From: Nocardioides coralli
GTDB lineage: Bacteria > Actinomycetota > Actinomycetes > Propionibacteriales > Nocardioidaceae
Reading direction: 5' to 3'
Length of the DNA stretch: 64,000 bases
Assembly (NCBI RefSeq): GCF_019880385.1
Contig: NZ_CP082273.1
Location: 1,364,001-1,428,000 of the forward strand
Numbering within the stretch: position 1 is the first letter of the stretch; each line of letters starts with the position of its first letter. The position numbers and the translations under genes are program-made. Shown piece after piece: positions 17,232-25,750 of this stretch. The notes below the pieces were generated by a model that was given only the letters and a program-made list of their open reading frames with translations, did no database searches and was not told the DNA's origin.

Positions 17232-17359
17232 GCCATCAGGCTAGACCTGCGCCGGACCCGCGTGATGTGGCCTGCCTCACCACCGCCACGGGGGTCGGCG
17301 GCGTGGCACCATGCCGCCAGGGCGGGTCGCGTCGAGCCGCCGGAACGGGGCGGACCACG

Positions 17360-18583
17360 ATGCAGCAACCCGACGTCCTCGCGATCGTCCAGGCCGGGGG
17401 AGCGGGCAACCGGATGGACGTGCTGACGCGGGAGCGGACCAAGCCGGCGCTCCCCGTGGCAGGCGTCTACCAGCTCGTCGACTTCCCGCTGTCGAACCTC
17501 AGCCACAGCGGCATCACCGACGTGTGGCTCTCGGTGCAGTACCAGGGCGCCTCCCTGGAGGAGCAGGTCGCCAACGGCCGGCCCTGGGACCTCGACCGCA
17601 ACCGTGGCGGGCTGCGGCTGCTGATGCCGCAGCAGGGCGCGGGCAGCCCCGACGAGGACGGCTTCGCCACGGGGAACGCCGACGGGCTGCTCAAGCTGCG
17701 CCGCGAGCTCCACCAGCGCGACCCGGAGGTGCTGCTGCTGCTCAGCTCCGACCACGTCTACCGGTTCGACTTCCGCGACCTGGTCGCCGAGCACCTCGAG
17801 CGCGGCAACGAGTGCACGGTGGTCACCACCGAGGTCGACGTGTCGGAGGCCGGGGACTTCGCGGTGCTCGACGTCGACGGCGACCGGGTGGTCGGCGTGG
17901 ACTACAAGCCGGAGTCACCCACGTCCGGAACGGTGGCCGCGGAGCTGTTCGCCTACCGGCCGGACACGCTGCTCGAGGTGCTGGAAGAGCTGCACGGCGA
18001 GCTCGGGGCAGACGCCGACCGGGGTGACAGCGGGCTCGGCGACTACGGCGAGCACCTGCTGCCGCGGATGGTCTCGCGCGGGCGGACCGGCGCGCTGCCG
18101 CTGCCGGGCTACTGGCGGGACCTGGGCCAGCCTCACCTCTACCTGCGCGCGCACCGCGAGCTGCTGACCGACGACCTCGGCGTCCTCAACGACCCGGTGT
18201 GGCCGATCCTCACCCAGCACCCGCAACGGTCGGCGGCCCGGCTGCTGGATGGGTCACAGGTGGTGGACAGCCTGGTGAGCTCGGGCTGCCGGGTGGCCGG
18301 CACGGTGGTCCGCAGCGTGCTGGGTCCCGGGGTGGTCGTCGAGCCCGGCGCGTGCGTCACCGACTCGGTCGTGTTCGCCGACGTCCGCCTCGACAGGGGA
18401 GCGCAGGTCACCGAATCCATCGTCGACACCGGCTGTCGCATCGGCGACGGCGCCACCGTCGGGTCGGAGGCCGCCGACCTCGCCGACAGCGACCAGGTCA
18501 CCCTCGTGGGCCGTGACAGCGAGGTGACACCGGGCGCGGACGTCGGCGCGGGGGCCAGGCTGGAGCCCGGCACCCGCGCCTGA
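17360..18583 (+). CDS. GlgC-like sugar-1-phosphate nucleotidyltransferase
   Basis: A 407-residue protein with an N-terminal nucleotidyltransferase Rossmann fold and a C-terminal left-handed beta-helix (residues from about 300: SLVSSGCRVAGTVVRSVLG, SVVFADVRLDRGAQ). The nucleotide-binding loop QAGGAGNRMDVLTRERTKPA and LPVAGVYQLVDFPLSNLSHS correspond to GlgC, with GAGNRM instead of GEGKRL. LSSDHVYRFDF holds the metal Asp. It most resembles ADP-glucose pyrophosphorylase (glycogen synthesis) but is divergent enough that another NDP-sugar is possible. I start at ATG 17360, where the family begins; the frame is open 31 codons further but that part is not conserved. Confidence 0.82.
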   Translation: MQQPDVLAIVQAGGAGNRMDVLTRERTKPALPVAGVYQLVDFPLSNLSHSGITDVWLSVQYQGASLEEQVANGRPWDLDRNRGGLRLLMPQQGAGSPDEDGFATGNADGLLKLRRELHQRDPEVLLLLSSDHVYRFDFRDLVAEHLERGNECTVVTTEVDVSEAGDFAVLDVDGDRVVGVDYKPESPTSGTVAAELFAYRPDTLLEVLEELHGELGADADRGDSGLGDYGEHLLPRMVSRGRTGALPLPGYWRDLGQPHLYLRAHRELLTDDLGVLNDPVWPILTQHPQRSAARLLDGSQVVDSLVSSGCRVAGTVVRSVLGPGVVVEPGACVTDSVVFADVRLDRGAQVTESIVDTGCRIGDGATVGSEAADLADSDQVTLVGRDSEVTPGADVGAGARLEPGTRA

Positions 18584-18586
18584 GAG

Positions 18587-19579
18587 TCACGGAGAGAGCC
18601 GCACCCAGCGGTCGACGGCCCACGGCGCCCGACAGGTGTTCCCCTCGATGGTGCTCTGCAGGTTGGGCCCGCCGATCTCCGTGAGGCCGGCCTCGCGCAG
18701 CACCAGCCGGTCGCCCGCGTCGCAGGAGGCCGACGCGTCCGAGCTGGTCAGCGTGAGCGAGGCACCCGCCTGCTGCCAGGTCCACCGGCCCCGGTCGGCC
18801 GCCTCGGCGGTCCCGTCGACCACGACGTACTGGCCGTCGGCGGTGAGCTGGACCAGGTGGCCGCCACCCTCGAGGTACCAGACGCCGTGCAGCTGGGAGG
18901 CGGTGGGCGCCGGCCAGCTCTCGCCGGTGCCGCTGAACTCGTAGCCGTCGTAGAGCGTCGAGGTCGGCAGGATCTGCTCCAGCCGCCACTCCTCGCCCGG
19001 TTCGGCGAGGCAGCTGCCCGTGGCCTCGGAGGTGAAGATCAGCTGCATGGTGCCGGGTCGGGGCACGACGGCCCCCATGGCGAAGGACTCCCCGGCGCAG
19101 TCGGTGCTGTCCTCGGCCATGCGCACCGTGACGGTGTCGCCGTCGATCTCGTAGCGGCCCGCACTCGGCCGCCCGTCGGCGAAGAGGGTCCCCTCGCTGT
19201 CGAGCCTCACCTCGCCGCCCGGCAGGAAGCGCACGAGCAGCACGTCGTCGTCCTTCCGCCACACGCCCGTCAGCAGGTCGGTGGTGGGTTGCTGACCCGG
19301 GAGCAGCCCGCTGAGCGCCCCGGGGTCGGTGGGTGCGGGTCCCGTGGGTTCCGGTTCCCGGTCGGGCGAGAGCACCCCGGCCGCGACGACGGCGACGACG
19401 GTGATCGCGGCCGCCGCCGTGGCCACCCCCGCCACCGCGAGACGGCGGTCCCGGCGGGACCGTGCCTCCGCGTGCTCCTCCACTGCTGCGCGAGCCTCGC
19501 GCACGTCGTGATCGGTCACGACGACCTCCTCGATGACTGCCTCGATGTCCCGGCGCAGCCGCTCCGCCACGGTGCTCAT
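18587..19579 (-). CDS. Membrane-anchored protein paired with ECF sigma factor; two repeated lipocalin-like domains
   Basis: A 330-residue protein: about 45 charged N-terminal cytoplasmic residues, one membrane helix (about 47-70), then an extracytoplasmic part. The outer part holds two copies of one motif, LLTGVWRKDDDVLLVRFLP with GRYEIDGDTVTVRM and LHGVWYLEGGGHLVQLTA with GRWTWQQAGASLTL, each followed by a Cys-containing segment. Its ATG overlaps the sigma factor stop (ATGA), so the pair is coupled, and it most likely acts as an anti-sigma factor. The zinc motif HxxxCxxC of many anti-sigma factors is absent. The converging GlgC-like gene ends 3 bp away. Confidence 0.75.
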   Translation of the reverse strand: MSTVAERLRRDIEAVIEEVVVTDHDVREARAAVEEHAEARSRRDRRLAVAGVATAAAAITVVAVVAAGVLSPDREPEPTGPAPTDPGALSGLLPGQQPTTDLLTGVWRKDDDVLLVRFLPGGEVRLDSEGTLFADGRPSAGRYEIDGDTVTVRMAEDSTDCAGESFAMGAVVPRPGTMQLIFTSEATGSCLAEPGEEWRLEQILPTSTLYDGYEFSGTGESWPAPTASQLHGVWYLEGGGHLVQLTADGQYVVVDGTAEAADRGRWTWQQAGASLTLTSSDASASCDAGDRLVLREAGLTEIGGPNLQSTIEGNTCRAPWAVDRWVRLSP

Positions 19580-20175
19580 GGGGCCACCTCGATCCTCTTT
19601 TGCAGGGCTCGGAGACCGCGGTGGGTGTGGGCCTTGACCGTGCCCTCCCCGATCTCGAGCAGCTGGGCGGTCTCCTCCACGGAGAGCTCGAGGACGAACC
19701 GGCACGCCAGCACGTCGCGCTGCCGGGCGGGCAGCGTGCGCATCTGGGCGACGACCGATCCGGCCCGCTCGTGGGCGAGCGCGGCGTCCTCGGGGTCCGG
19801 GGGTGGGTCCGGGAGGACCCGCAGCGGACGGGCCGCGCGTCGGACGACCTCGCGGCGCACCCAGGAGCGGCAGCGGTTGAGCACCGCCGTGCGCAGGTAC
19901 GCCGCGGCGGCGTCGTGGTCGCGCAGCCGCTTCCAGTGCCGGTGCAAGGAGACGAACGCGTCCTGGACGGCGTCCTCCGCCGCCCCGCGGTCGCCCAGCA
20001 TGACGACGGCAAGCCGCAGGAGGGTCGGGTAGTGCTCCCGGAACAGCACGTCCAGCAGCTGGTCGCGGACCACGTCCGCGCCGCGCTCACGCCCGCCCTC
20101 GACGTCGGTCACAACCACCCCCGTGGTGAGCGCGTCCTCCCGGCCGGCTTGCCTCATGCCCATGAGTCGTCCCAC
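19576..20175 (-). CDS. ECF RNA polymerase sigma factor, SigE-like family
   Basis: A 199-residue extracytoplasmic-function sigma factor. Region 2 includes LFREHYPTLLRLAVVMLGDRGAAEDAVQDAFVSLHRHW (DAVQDAF is the core-binding signature) and region 4 is LPARQRDVLACRFVLELS followed by the helix-turn-helix VEETAQLLEIGEGTVKAH. The first 25-30 residues are not conserved, so an inner start (ATG 20160, or a GTG around 20120) is possible. Translation is coupled to the membrane partner downstream. The divergent neighbour is nadE. Target promoters are unknown. Confidence 0.9.
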   Translation of the reverse strand: MGRLMGMRQAGREDALTTGVVVTDVEGGRERGADVVRDQLLDVLFREHYPTLLRLAVVMLGDRGAAEDAVQDAFVSLHRHWKRLRDHDAAAAYLRTAVLNRCRSWVRREVVRRAARPLRVLPDPPPDPEDAALAHERAGSVVAQMRTLPARQRDVLACRFVLELSVEETAQLLEIGEGTVKAHTHRGLRALQKRIEVAP

Positions 20176-20261
20176 GAGCGTCCGGGTTTACCGGGCACGG
20201 TGGTGGGCTGGACCGGTGCAGGGAGACCGCCCCGCGGGCCGGCTCGCCCTAGACTCGAAGC

Positions 20262-22286
20262 GTGGACTTCTACTCCGCCTACGACCAGGGTTTCGCCCGG
20301 GTGGCCGCGTGCACGGTCCCGGTGGCGATCGCCGACCCGGCGCGCAACGCGGAGACGGTCCTCGAGCAGGTGCGGGCCTGCCACGACGACGGCGTGGCCG
20401 TCGCGGTCTTCCCGGAGCTCTCGCTGTGCGGCTACGCCATCGACGACCTGCTGCTGCAGGACGCGCTCCTCGACGGCGTCCTCGAGGCCATCGGGACCCT
20501 GGTGGTGGCCACGGCCGACCTGACGCCCGTGGTGGTCGTCGGCGCGCCCCTGGTCCATGGCACCCGGGTCCTCAACTGTGCCGTCGTGATCCACCGCGGC
20601 CGGGTGCTCGGGGTGGCGCCGAAGTCCTACCTGCCGACCTACCGAGAGTTCTACGAGCGCCGCTGGTTCGCTCCGGGCGACGACCGGCGCGGGTCCACGA
20701 TCACCCTGCTCGGTGCTGAGGCCCCGCTCGGTCCCGACCTGGTCTTCGAGGCCGCCGACGTCCCGGGCCTGGCGGTCCACGTCGAGGTCTGCGAGGACAT
20801 GTGGGTGCCGGTGCCACCGAGCGCCCAGGCAGCGCTGGCCGGCGCGACGGTGCTGTGCAACCTCTCCGGCAGCCCGATCACGATCGCCCGCGCCGAGGAC
20901 CGCCGGCTGCTCGTGCGCTCCGCGAGCGCGCGGTGCCTGGCGGCGTACGTCTTCGCAGCGGCGGGGCAGGGGGAGTCGACGACCGACCTGTCCTGGGACG
21001 GGCAGACGATGGTCTACGAGTGCGGCGAGCTGCTCGCCGAGAGCGAGCGCTTCCCGGAGGGGCCGCGGCGCAGCGTCGTCGACGTCGACCTCGACCGGAT
21101 CCGGCAGGAGCGGCTGCGGCAGGGGACCTTCGACGACAACCGCCGCGGGATCGACGTGCCCGAGGTACGGCGCGTGCGCTTCGAGCTGAGGCCGCCGGCC
21201 GGTGACATCGGGCTGCGTCGCAAGGTCGACCGGTTCCCCTTCGTGCCCGACGACCCCGAGCGGCTCGCGCACGACTGCTACGAGGCGTACAACATCCAGG
21301 TGTCGGGTCTCGAGCAGCGGCTCCACGCCATCGGGCACCCGAAGGTCGTGATCGGTGTCAGCGGTGGGCTCGACTCGACCCACGCCCTGATCGTGGCGGC
21401 CAAGGCGATGGACCGTCTCGGACGCCCTCGCGAGGACATCCACGCCTTCACGATGCCCGGTTTCGCCACGGGCGAGGAGACCCGGTCGCGGGCGACCCGG
21501 CTGGCCAAGAGCCTCGGCGTCACCTTCGAGGAGCTCGACATCACCGCTGCGGCGCGGCAGATGCTGGCCGACCTCGACCACCCCTTCGCCGAGGGCGAGG
21601 ACGTCTACGACGTGACGTTCGAGAACGTGCAGGCCGGGCTGCGCACCGACTACCTGTTCCGGATCGCCAACCACCGGCGGGGGATCGTGCTCGGCACCGG
21701 CGACCTGTCCGAGCTGGCGCTGGGCTGGTGCACCTACGGGGTGGGCGACCAGATGTCGCACTACGGGGTCAATGCCGGCGTGCCCAAGACCTTGATCCAG
21801 CACCTGATCCGCTGGGTGATCGACTCCCGCCAGTTCGAGGACGACACCAACGACGTGCTGGCCGAGATCGTCGACGCCGAGATCACCCCGGAGCTGGTCC
21901 CCGGGGGGCAGCAGTCGACGGAGGACCAGGTCGGGCCCTACGCGCTGCAGGACTTCACCCTCCACCACGTGATCCGCCACGGCCACCGGCCCCGGCGGAT
22001 CGCGTTCCTCGCGTGGCACGCCTGGCGGGACGCCGGCGCGGGGGAGTGGCCCCCGGGCTTCCCGGAGGGGGAGCGGCCGACGTACGACCTGGCAACGGTG
22101 CGTCACTGGCTGGTGGTCTTCGTACGGCGGTTCTTCGGCAACCAGTTCAAGCGCTCGGCGCTGCCGAACGGCCCGAAGGTCAGCCCGGGCGGGACCATGT
22201 CGCCGCGGGGTGACTGGCGGATGCCGTCGGACGCGAGCGGCACCACCTGGCTGGCCGAGATCGAGCGCGACGTCCCGACCGGCTGA
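20262..22286 (+). CDS. nadE: Glutamine-dependent NAD+ synthetase
   Basis: A 674-residue two-domain enzyme making NAD+ from deamido-NAD+, ATP and glutamine. The N-terminal nitrilase-fold glutaminase has its triad Glu (FPELSLCGY), Lys ([13 protein letters not shown]) and Cys (EVCEDMWVP). The C-terminal synthetase has the PP-loop [10 protein letters not shown] near residue 365 and the adenylate segment [16 protein letters not shown]. Length fits the actinobacterial glutaminase-fused class. GTG 20262 follows TAGACT by six bases, so it is probably leaderless. The C-terminus [14 protein letters not shown] is typical of the family. Confidence 0.95.
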   Translation: MDFYSAYDQGFARVAACTVPVAIADPARNAETVLEQVRACHDDGVAVAVFPELSLCGYAIDDLLLQDALLDGVLEAIGTLVVATADLTPVVVVGAPLVHGTRVLNCAVVIHRGRVLGVAPKSYLPTYREFYERRWFAPGDDRRGSTITLLGAEAPLGPDLVFEAADVPGLAVHVEVCEDMWVPVPPSAQAALAGATVLCNLSGSPITIARAEDRRLLVRSASARCLAAYVFAAAGQGESTTDLSWDGQTMVYECGELLAESERFPEGPRRSVVDVDLDRIRQERLRQGTFDDNRRGIDVPEVRRVRFELRPPAGDIGLRRKVDRFPFVPDDPERLAHDCYEAYNIQVSGLEQRLHAIGHPKVVIGVSGGLDSTHALIVAAKAMDRLGRPREDIHAFTMPGFATGEETRSRATRLAKSLGVTFEELDITAAARQMLADLDHPFAEGEDVYDVTFENVQAGLRTDYLFRIANHRRGIVLGTGDLSELALGWCTYGVGDQMSHYGVNAGVPKTLIQHLIRWVIDSRQFEDDTNDVLAEIVDAEITPELVPGGQQSTEDQVGPYALQDFTLHHVIRHGHRPRRIAFLAWHAWRDAGAGEWPPGFPEGERPTYDLATVRHWLVVFVRRFFGNQFKRSALPNGPKVSPGGTMSPRGDWRMPSDASGTTWLAEIERDVPTG

Positions 22287-22335
22287 CGCGGCCGCCCCGG
22301 CGTGACGACGGAGAGCCGGGACGGCCGACGCCGGG

Positions 22336-22794
22336 TCAGCCCTCGCGGTGGTGGTAGGCCGTCGACATCCGGGCCATCGCCAGGCAGGCGACGGCGAGGC
22401 CGAGGCAGCCGACGGCGACCCAGTGCAGGTCGCCCAGGGCGAAGAGGTTGATCGCCTGGAGGACCAGCCACAGGGCCAGCAGGTCGCCGCCGATGCGTGG
22501 CATCGCGGCGACGGCGGCGAAGAGCACGAGCTCCACGACGCCGAAGGTGGCGATGGCGGCGCCGGCGCCACCGGGCAGCAGGCTGTCGGCCCAGCCCGCG
22601 ACATACCCGTTCCAGCCCTCGTTCATCACGCCGACGAAGCGGTCGAGGCCGAAGAGCAGCGGCAGTGCCATCGCGGTGGCCCACAGCCCGAGGTAGGCCT
22701 GTCGTGCGGCGTCGACCCGGGTGATGGTGGCCAGGTCGTGCATCTCGTCCCGGAAGTCGTGGACGTAGTCGTGCCAGGCATGGGTGAGAGCCAT
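22336..22794 (-). CDS. Four-helix membrane protein divergent from an ArsR-like regulator
   Basis: A 152-residue protein with an amphipathic N-terminus (THAWHDYVHDFRDEMHDLAT) and four hydrophobic segments (about 35-52, 72-95, 98-118, 120-138). The start is ATG 22794, preceded by AGAAAGGAAC. I do not recognise the family. The adjacent, divergently read regulator and the shared inverted-repeat box between them suggest that this gene is its main target. Role unknown. Confidence 0.7.
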   Translation of the reverse strand: MALTHAWHDYVHDFRDEMHDLATITRVDAARQAYLGLWATAMALPLLFGLDRFVGVMNEGWNGYVAGWADSLLPGGAGAAIATFGVVELVLFAAVAAMPRIGGDLLALWLVLQAINLFALGDLHWVAVGCLGLAVACLAMARMSTAYHHREG

Positions 22795-22819
22795 GGCAGG
22801 TGTTCCTTTCTGGAGCTCC

Positions 22820-22891
22820 CTTTCTAAGAGAGGTTGATTTAGACGGTAGACCTGCGGCACTGTTTCGGCAAGAGATCTCTCTGATAGAAAG
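22820..22891. promoter_or_regulatory. Candidate operator boxes between membrane protein and regulator
   Basis: CTTTCTAAGAGAG (22820-22832) and CTCTCTGATAGAAAG (22877-22891) are inverted copies of one box (CTTTCTA..AGAGAG) flanking the 102-bp divergent promoter region; a further CTTTCT lies at 22806-22811. The boxes are strikingly A/T-rich for this DNA. The second box ends 5 bp before the regulator ATG, so binding there would block its own expression. Binding by the 22897 product is inferred. Confidence 0.55.
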
Positions 22892-22896
22892 CCGCC

Positions 22897-23589
22897 ATGA
22901 CCGACGAGACCTTCGCGCGGCGCGTCACCAAGCTCGGCGCGCTGGCCGATCCCGTGCGCCGGGCGCTCTACCACTTCGTCGCCGACCAACCTGGCGCCGT
23001 GAGCCGCGACCAGGCCGCGGACGGCATCGACGTCCCCCACCACACCGCGAAGCACCACCTCGACCGGCTCGTGGACGAGGGGCTGCTCGTCACCGAGTTC
23101 CGGCGGCTCACCGGGCGGTCCGGCCCGGGCGCGGGCCGGCCGGCCAAGCTCTACCGCCGGTCCGGGAAGGAGGTCTCGGTCAGCCTGCCCCACCGCCGCT
23201 ACGACCTGGCCGGCGACGTCCTCGCCGACGCCGTCGAGCGGAGTCTCGGCGGTACGCCGATGGCCGACGCCGTGCAGGACGCCGCGACCGCCGCGGGCGG
23301 GCGGGCGGTCTCCGCGTCGGGCGTGGACGGAGCCGGTGACGACCTCGAGCGCGTGGCCGCCGTCCTCGCCCCCTTCGGCTACGAGCCGCTGGTCGGCGAG
23401 GAGCTGACGCTGCGCAACTGCCCGTTCGGCCAGCTGGCCAGCGACCACGCCGACCTGGTCTGCGGCATGAACCAGACCTTCGTCGGTGCGGTGGTCGACG
23501 CCCTCGGCTGCACCGACGTCGCGGCGACACCCGACCGGGAGCAGTCCCGCTGCTGTGTCCGCGTCCGGGTCGACGGTGACGGGCCCTAG
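22897..23589 (+). CDS. ArsR/SufR-like winged-helix regulator with cysteine-rich C-terminus
   Basis: A 230-residue regulator. Residues 10-70 form a winged helix (RVTKLGALADPVRRALYHFV and VPHHTAKHHLDRLVDEGLLV as recognition helix). The C-terminal domain carries LRNCPFGQLASDHADLVCGMN and SRCCVRV: Cys175, Cys189, Cys205, Cys219 and Cys220. This pattern resembles the iron-sulfur-binding C-terminus of SufR-type repressors (NCPF...LVCGMN...CC), so a redox- or iron-sensing cluster is likely, though no suf genes are nearby. It ends 9 bp before the glutamine synthetase gene, which nevertheless has its own leaderless promoter. Confidence 0.82.
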   Translation: MTDETFARRVTKLGALADPVRRALYHFVADQPGAVSRDQAADGIDVPHHTAKHHLDRLVDEGLLVTEFRRLTGRSGPGAGRPAKLYRRSGKEVSVSLPHRRYDLAGDVLADAVERSLGGTPMADAVQDAATAAGGRAVSASGVDGAGDDLERVAAVLAPFGYEPLVGEELTLRNCPFGQLASDHADLVCGMNQTFVGAVVDALGCTDVAATPDREQSRCCVRVRVDGDGP

Positions 23590-23598
23590 GCTGGCGCC

Positions 23599-24936
23599 AT
23601 GGGCAAGCAGGAAGACTTCGTGCTCCGGGCGCTCGAGGAGCGCGACGTCCGGTTCGTCCGGCTCTGGTTCACCGACGTGCTCGGGTTCCTCAAGTCGGTC
23701 TCGGTGGCCCCGGCCGAGCTCGAGGGCGCCTTCGAGGAGGGCATCGGCTTCGACGGCTCGGCCGTCGAGGGGTTCGCCCGCGTCTACGAGTCCGACATGC
23801 TCGCGATGCCCGACCCCTCCACCTTCCAGCTGTTGCCGTGGAAGGGCGAGGGTCCGTCGACCGCCCGGATGTTCTGCGACATCATGATGCCGGACGGGTC
23901 GCCGTCCTACGCCGACCCGCGTCACGTCCTCAAGCGCAACCTGGAGGCAGCCGGCGACCGCGGGTTCACCTTCTACACCCACCCCGAGATCGAGTTCTAC
24001 CTCTTCAAGGACAGCCCGGGGCCCGGCGACGAGCCCGTGCCGGTCGACCGCAGCGGCTTCTTCGACCACACCGCCCAGTCACGCACCTCCGACTTCCGTC
24101 GCGAGGCGATCACGATGCTGGAGTCGATGGGGATCTCGGTGGAGTTCAGCCACCACGAGGGCGGCCCGGGGCAGCAGGAGATCGACCTCCGCTACGCCGA
24201 CGCGCTCTCGACCGCCGACAACATCATGACCTTCCGCACCATCGTGCGTGAGGTCGCGCTCTCCCAGGGGATCTGGGCCAGCTTCATGCCCAAGCCGTTC
24301 ACGACCCACCCCGGCTCGGGCATGCACACCCACGTCAGCCTGTTCGAGGGCGACCGCAACGCCTTCTACGAGGCGGGTGCGGAGTACCAGCTGTCCAAGA
24401 CGGCGCGGCAGTTCATCGCCGGTGTGCTGCGCCACGCCAGCGAGATCTCCGTGGTGACCAACCAGTGGGTCAACAGCTACAAGCGGCTGCTGGCGGGCGA
24501 CGAGGCGCCGCCCTACATCTGCTGGGGGCACAACAACCGTTCGGCGGCCATCCGGGTGCCGATGTACAAGCCCAACAAGGGTCAGTCGACCCGCATCGAG
24601 ATCCGCACCCTCGACTCCGGCTGCAACCCCTACCTCGCCTACGCCGTGATCCTGGCTGCCGGGATCAAGGGCATCGACGAGGGCTACGACCTCCCGCGTG
24701 AGGCCGAGGACGACATGTGGTCGCTGACCGACCGCGAGCGCCAGAGCCTCGGGATCGAGCCGCTGCCCAAGAGCCTGCACGACGCGATCCTCATCGCCGA
24801 GGGCTCCGAGCTGCTGGCGGAGGCGCTCGGCGAGCACGTCTTCGACTACTTCCTGCGCAACAAGCGCAAGGAGTGGGAGGAGTACCGCATCCAGGTCTCG
24901 CCGTTCGAGCGCGACCGCATGCTGCCGGTGATGTGA
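23599..24936 (+). CDS. glnA2: Glutamine synthetase, GlnA2 type (GSI-alpha)
   Basis: A 445-residue glutamine synthetase that condenses glutamate and ammonia with ATP. Family signatures: GFDGSAVEGFARVYESDM, FYTHPEIEFYLF (metal Glu), NQWVNSYKRLL, and the ATP region RSAAIRVPMYKPNKG. The Tyr adenylylation segment of the beta-type enzymes is lacking; the corresponding place reads GYDLPREAEDD, outside the usual NLYDLPPEE setting. It should therefore not be controlled by the neighbouring GlnE. TAGGCT ends six bases before the ATG. In M. tuberculosis the same order glnA2-glnE occurs. Confidence 0.92.
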   Translation: MGKQEDFVLRALEERDVRFVRLWFTDVLGFLKSVSVAPAELEGAFEEGIGFDGSAVEGFARVYESDMLAMPDPSTFQLLPWKGEGPSTARMFCDIMMPDGSPSYADPRHVLKRNLEAAGDRGFTFYTHPEIEFYLFKDSPGPGDEPVPVDRSGFFDHTAQSRTSDFRREAITMLESMGISVEFSHHEGGPGQQEIDLRYADALSTADNIMTFRTIVREVALSQGIWASFMPKPFTTHPGSGMHTHVSLFEGDRNAFYEAGAEYQLSKTARQFIAGVLRHASEISVVTNQWVNSYKRLLAGDEAPPYICWGHNNRSAAIRVPMYKPNKGQSTRIEIRTLDSGCNPYLAYAVILAAGIKGIDEGYDLPREAEDDMWSLTDRERQSLGIEPLPKSLHDAILIAEGSELLAEALGEHVFDYFLRNKRKEWEEYRIQVSPFERDRMLPVM

Positions 24937-24951
24937 CGGGCGGGGACCACG

Positions 24952-25668
24952 ATGACGGTGATCGCGATCGTCGAGCACGAGGCGCAGTGCCCACCCGCCC
25001 ACGTCGGCACCTGGCTGACCGACGCGGGTGCCACGCTCGACGTACGCCGGCCCTGGGCCGGTGACGAGCTGCCGGACCTCGACGGCTGCGACGGGCTGGT
25101 CGTGCTGGGCGGCTCGATGGGCGCCGACGACGACGAGCTCCACCACTGGCTGGCGCCGCTCAAGCAGCTGGTCCGCGACGCGATCGCGCGCGAGGTCCCG
25201 CTGCTCGGCATCTGCCTCGGCCACCAGCTGATCGCCTCGGCGCTGGGCGGGGCGGTCGCGCCGAACCCGCCCGGCCAGCAGGTGGGGCTCTTCGACGTCG
25301 GCTGGCTGCCCGCCGCCGAGGACGACGAGCTCGTGGCCGGCTACGGCGCTGTGCGCGGGGTGCAGTGGAACCACGACATCGTGACCCGGCTGCCCGAGGG
25401 GGCCGTGGCGCTCGCCGAGACCGCGCAGGGCGAGCTGCAGGTCGCCCGGTTCGGGCGGCGGGCGTGGGGGATCCAGCTGCACCCCGAGGTCGACGAGCCG
25501 GTGGTCACCTCCTGGGCGGCCGGTGACCGCGACGACCACCTACACCGCGGCATCGACCAGGAGGCGCTGATCGCCCAGATCCGCGACGCCCGTCACGAGC
25601 TCGACGACGCCTGGCGACCGCTGGCCGACCGCTTCGTGGCGCTGCTGGCGGGAGCCGGCAGCCACTGA
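24952..25668 (+). CDS. Class I glutamine amidotransferase-like protein
   Basis: A 238-residue stand-alone GATase1 domain. The nucleophile elbow is GICLGHQLIASALGG (Cys about 82), and the catalytic His-Glu pair is in WGIQLHPEVDEP. It resembles the GuaA-like/YfeJ group that splits glutamine and passes ammonia or acts on gamma-glutamyl compounds. Its location 15 bp after glnA2 suggests co-transcription and a role in glutamine or gamma-glutamyl turnover; the acceptor domain and real substrate are unknown. Start ATG 24952 after GCGGGGACC. Confidence 0.85.
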   Translation: MTVIAIVEHEAQCPPAHVGTWLTDAGATLDVRRPWAGDELPDLDGCDGLVVLGGSMGADDDELHHWLAPLKQLVRDAIAREVPLLGICLGHQLIASALGGAVAPNPPGQQVGLFDVGWLPAAEDDELVAGYGAVRGVQWNHDIVTRLPEGAVALAETAQGELQVARFGRRAWGIQLHPEVDEPVVTSWAAGDRDDHLHRGIDQEALIAQIRDARHELDDAWRPLADRFVALLAGAGSH

Positions 25669-25750
25669 CCCGCCCGACGTCGCCGCCCCCGGTCCTCGCC
25701 AGGGCCCGGCAGGCGGCCTCTCCGGCCTCGCGGATCGCTACGGTGTCGGT

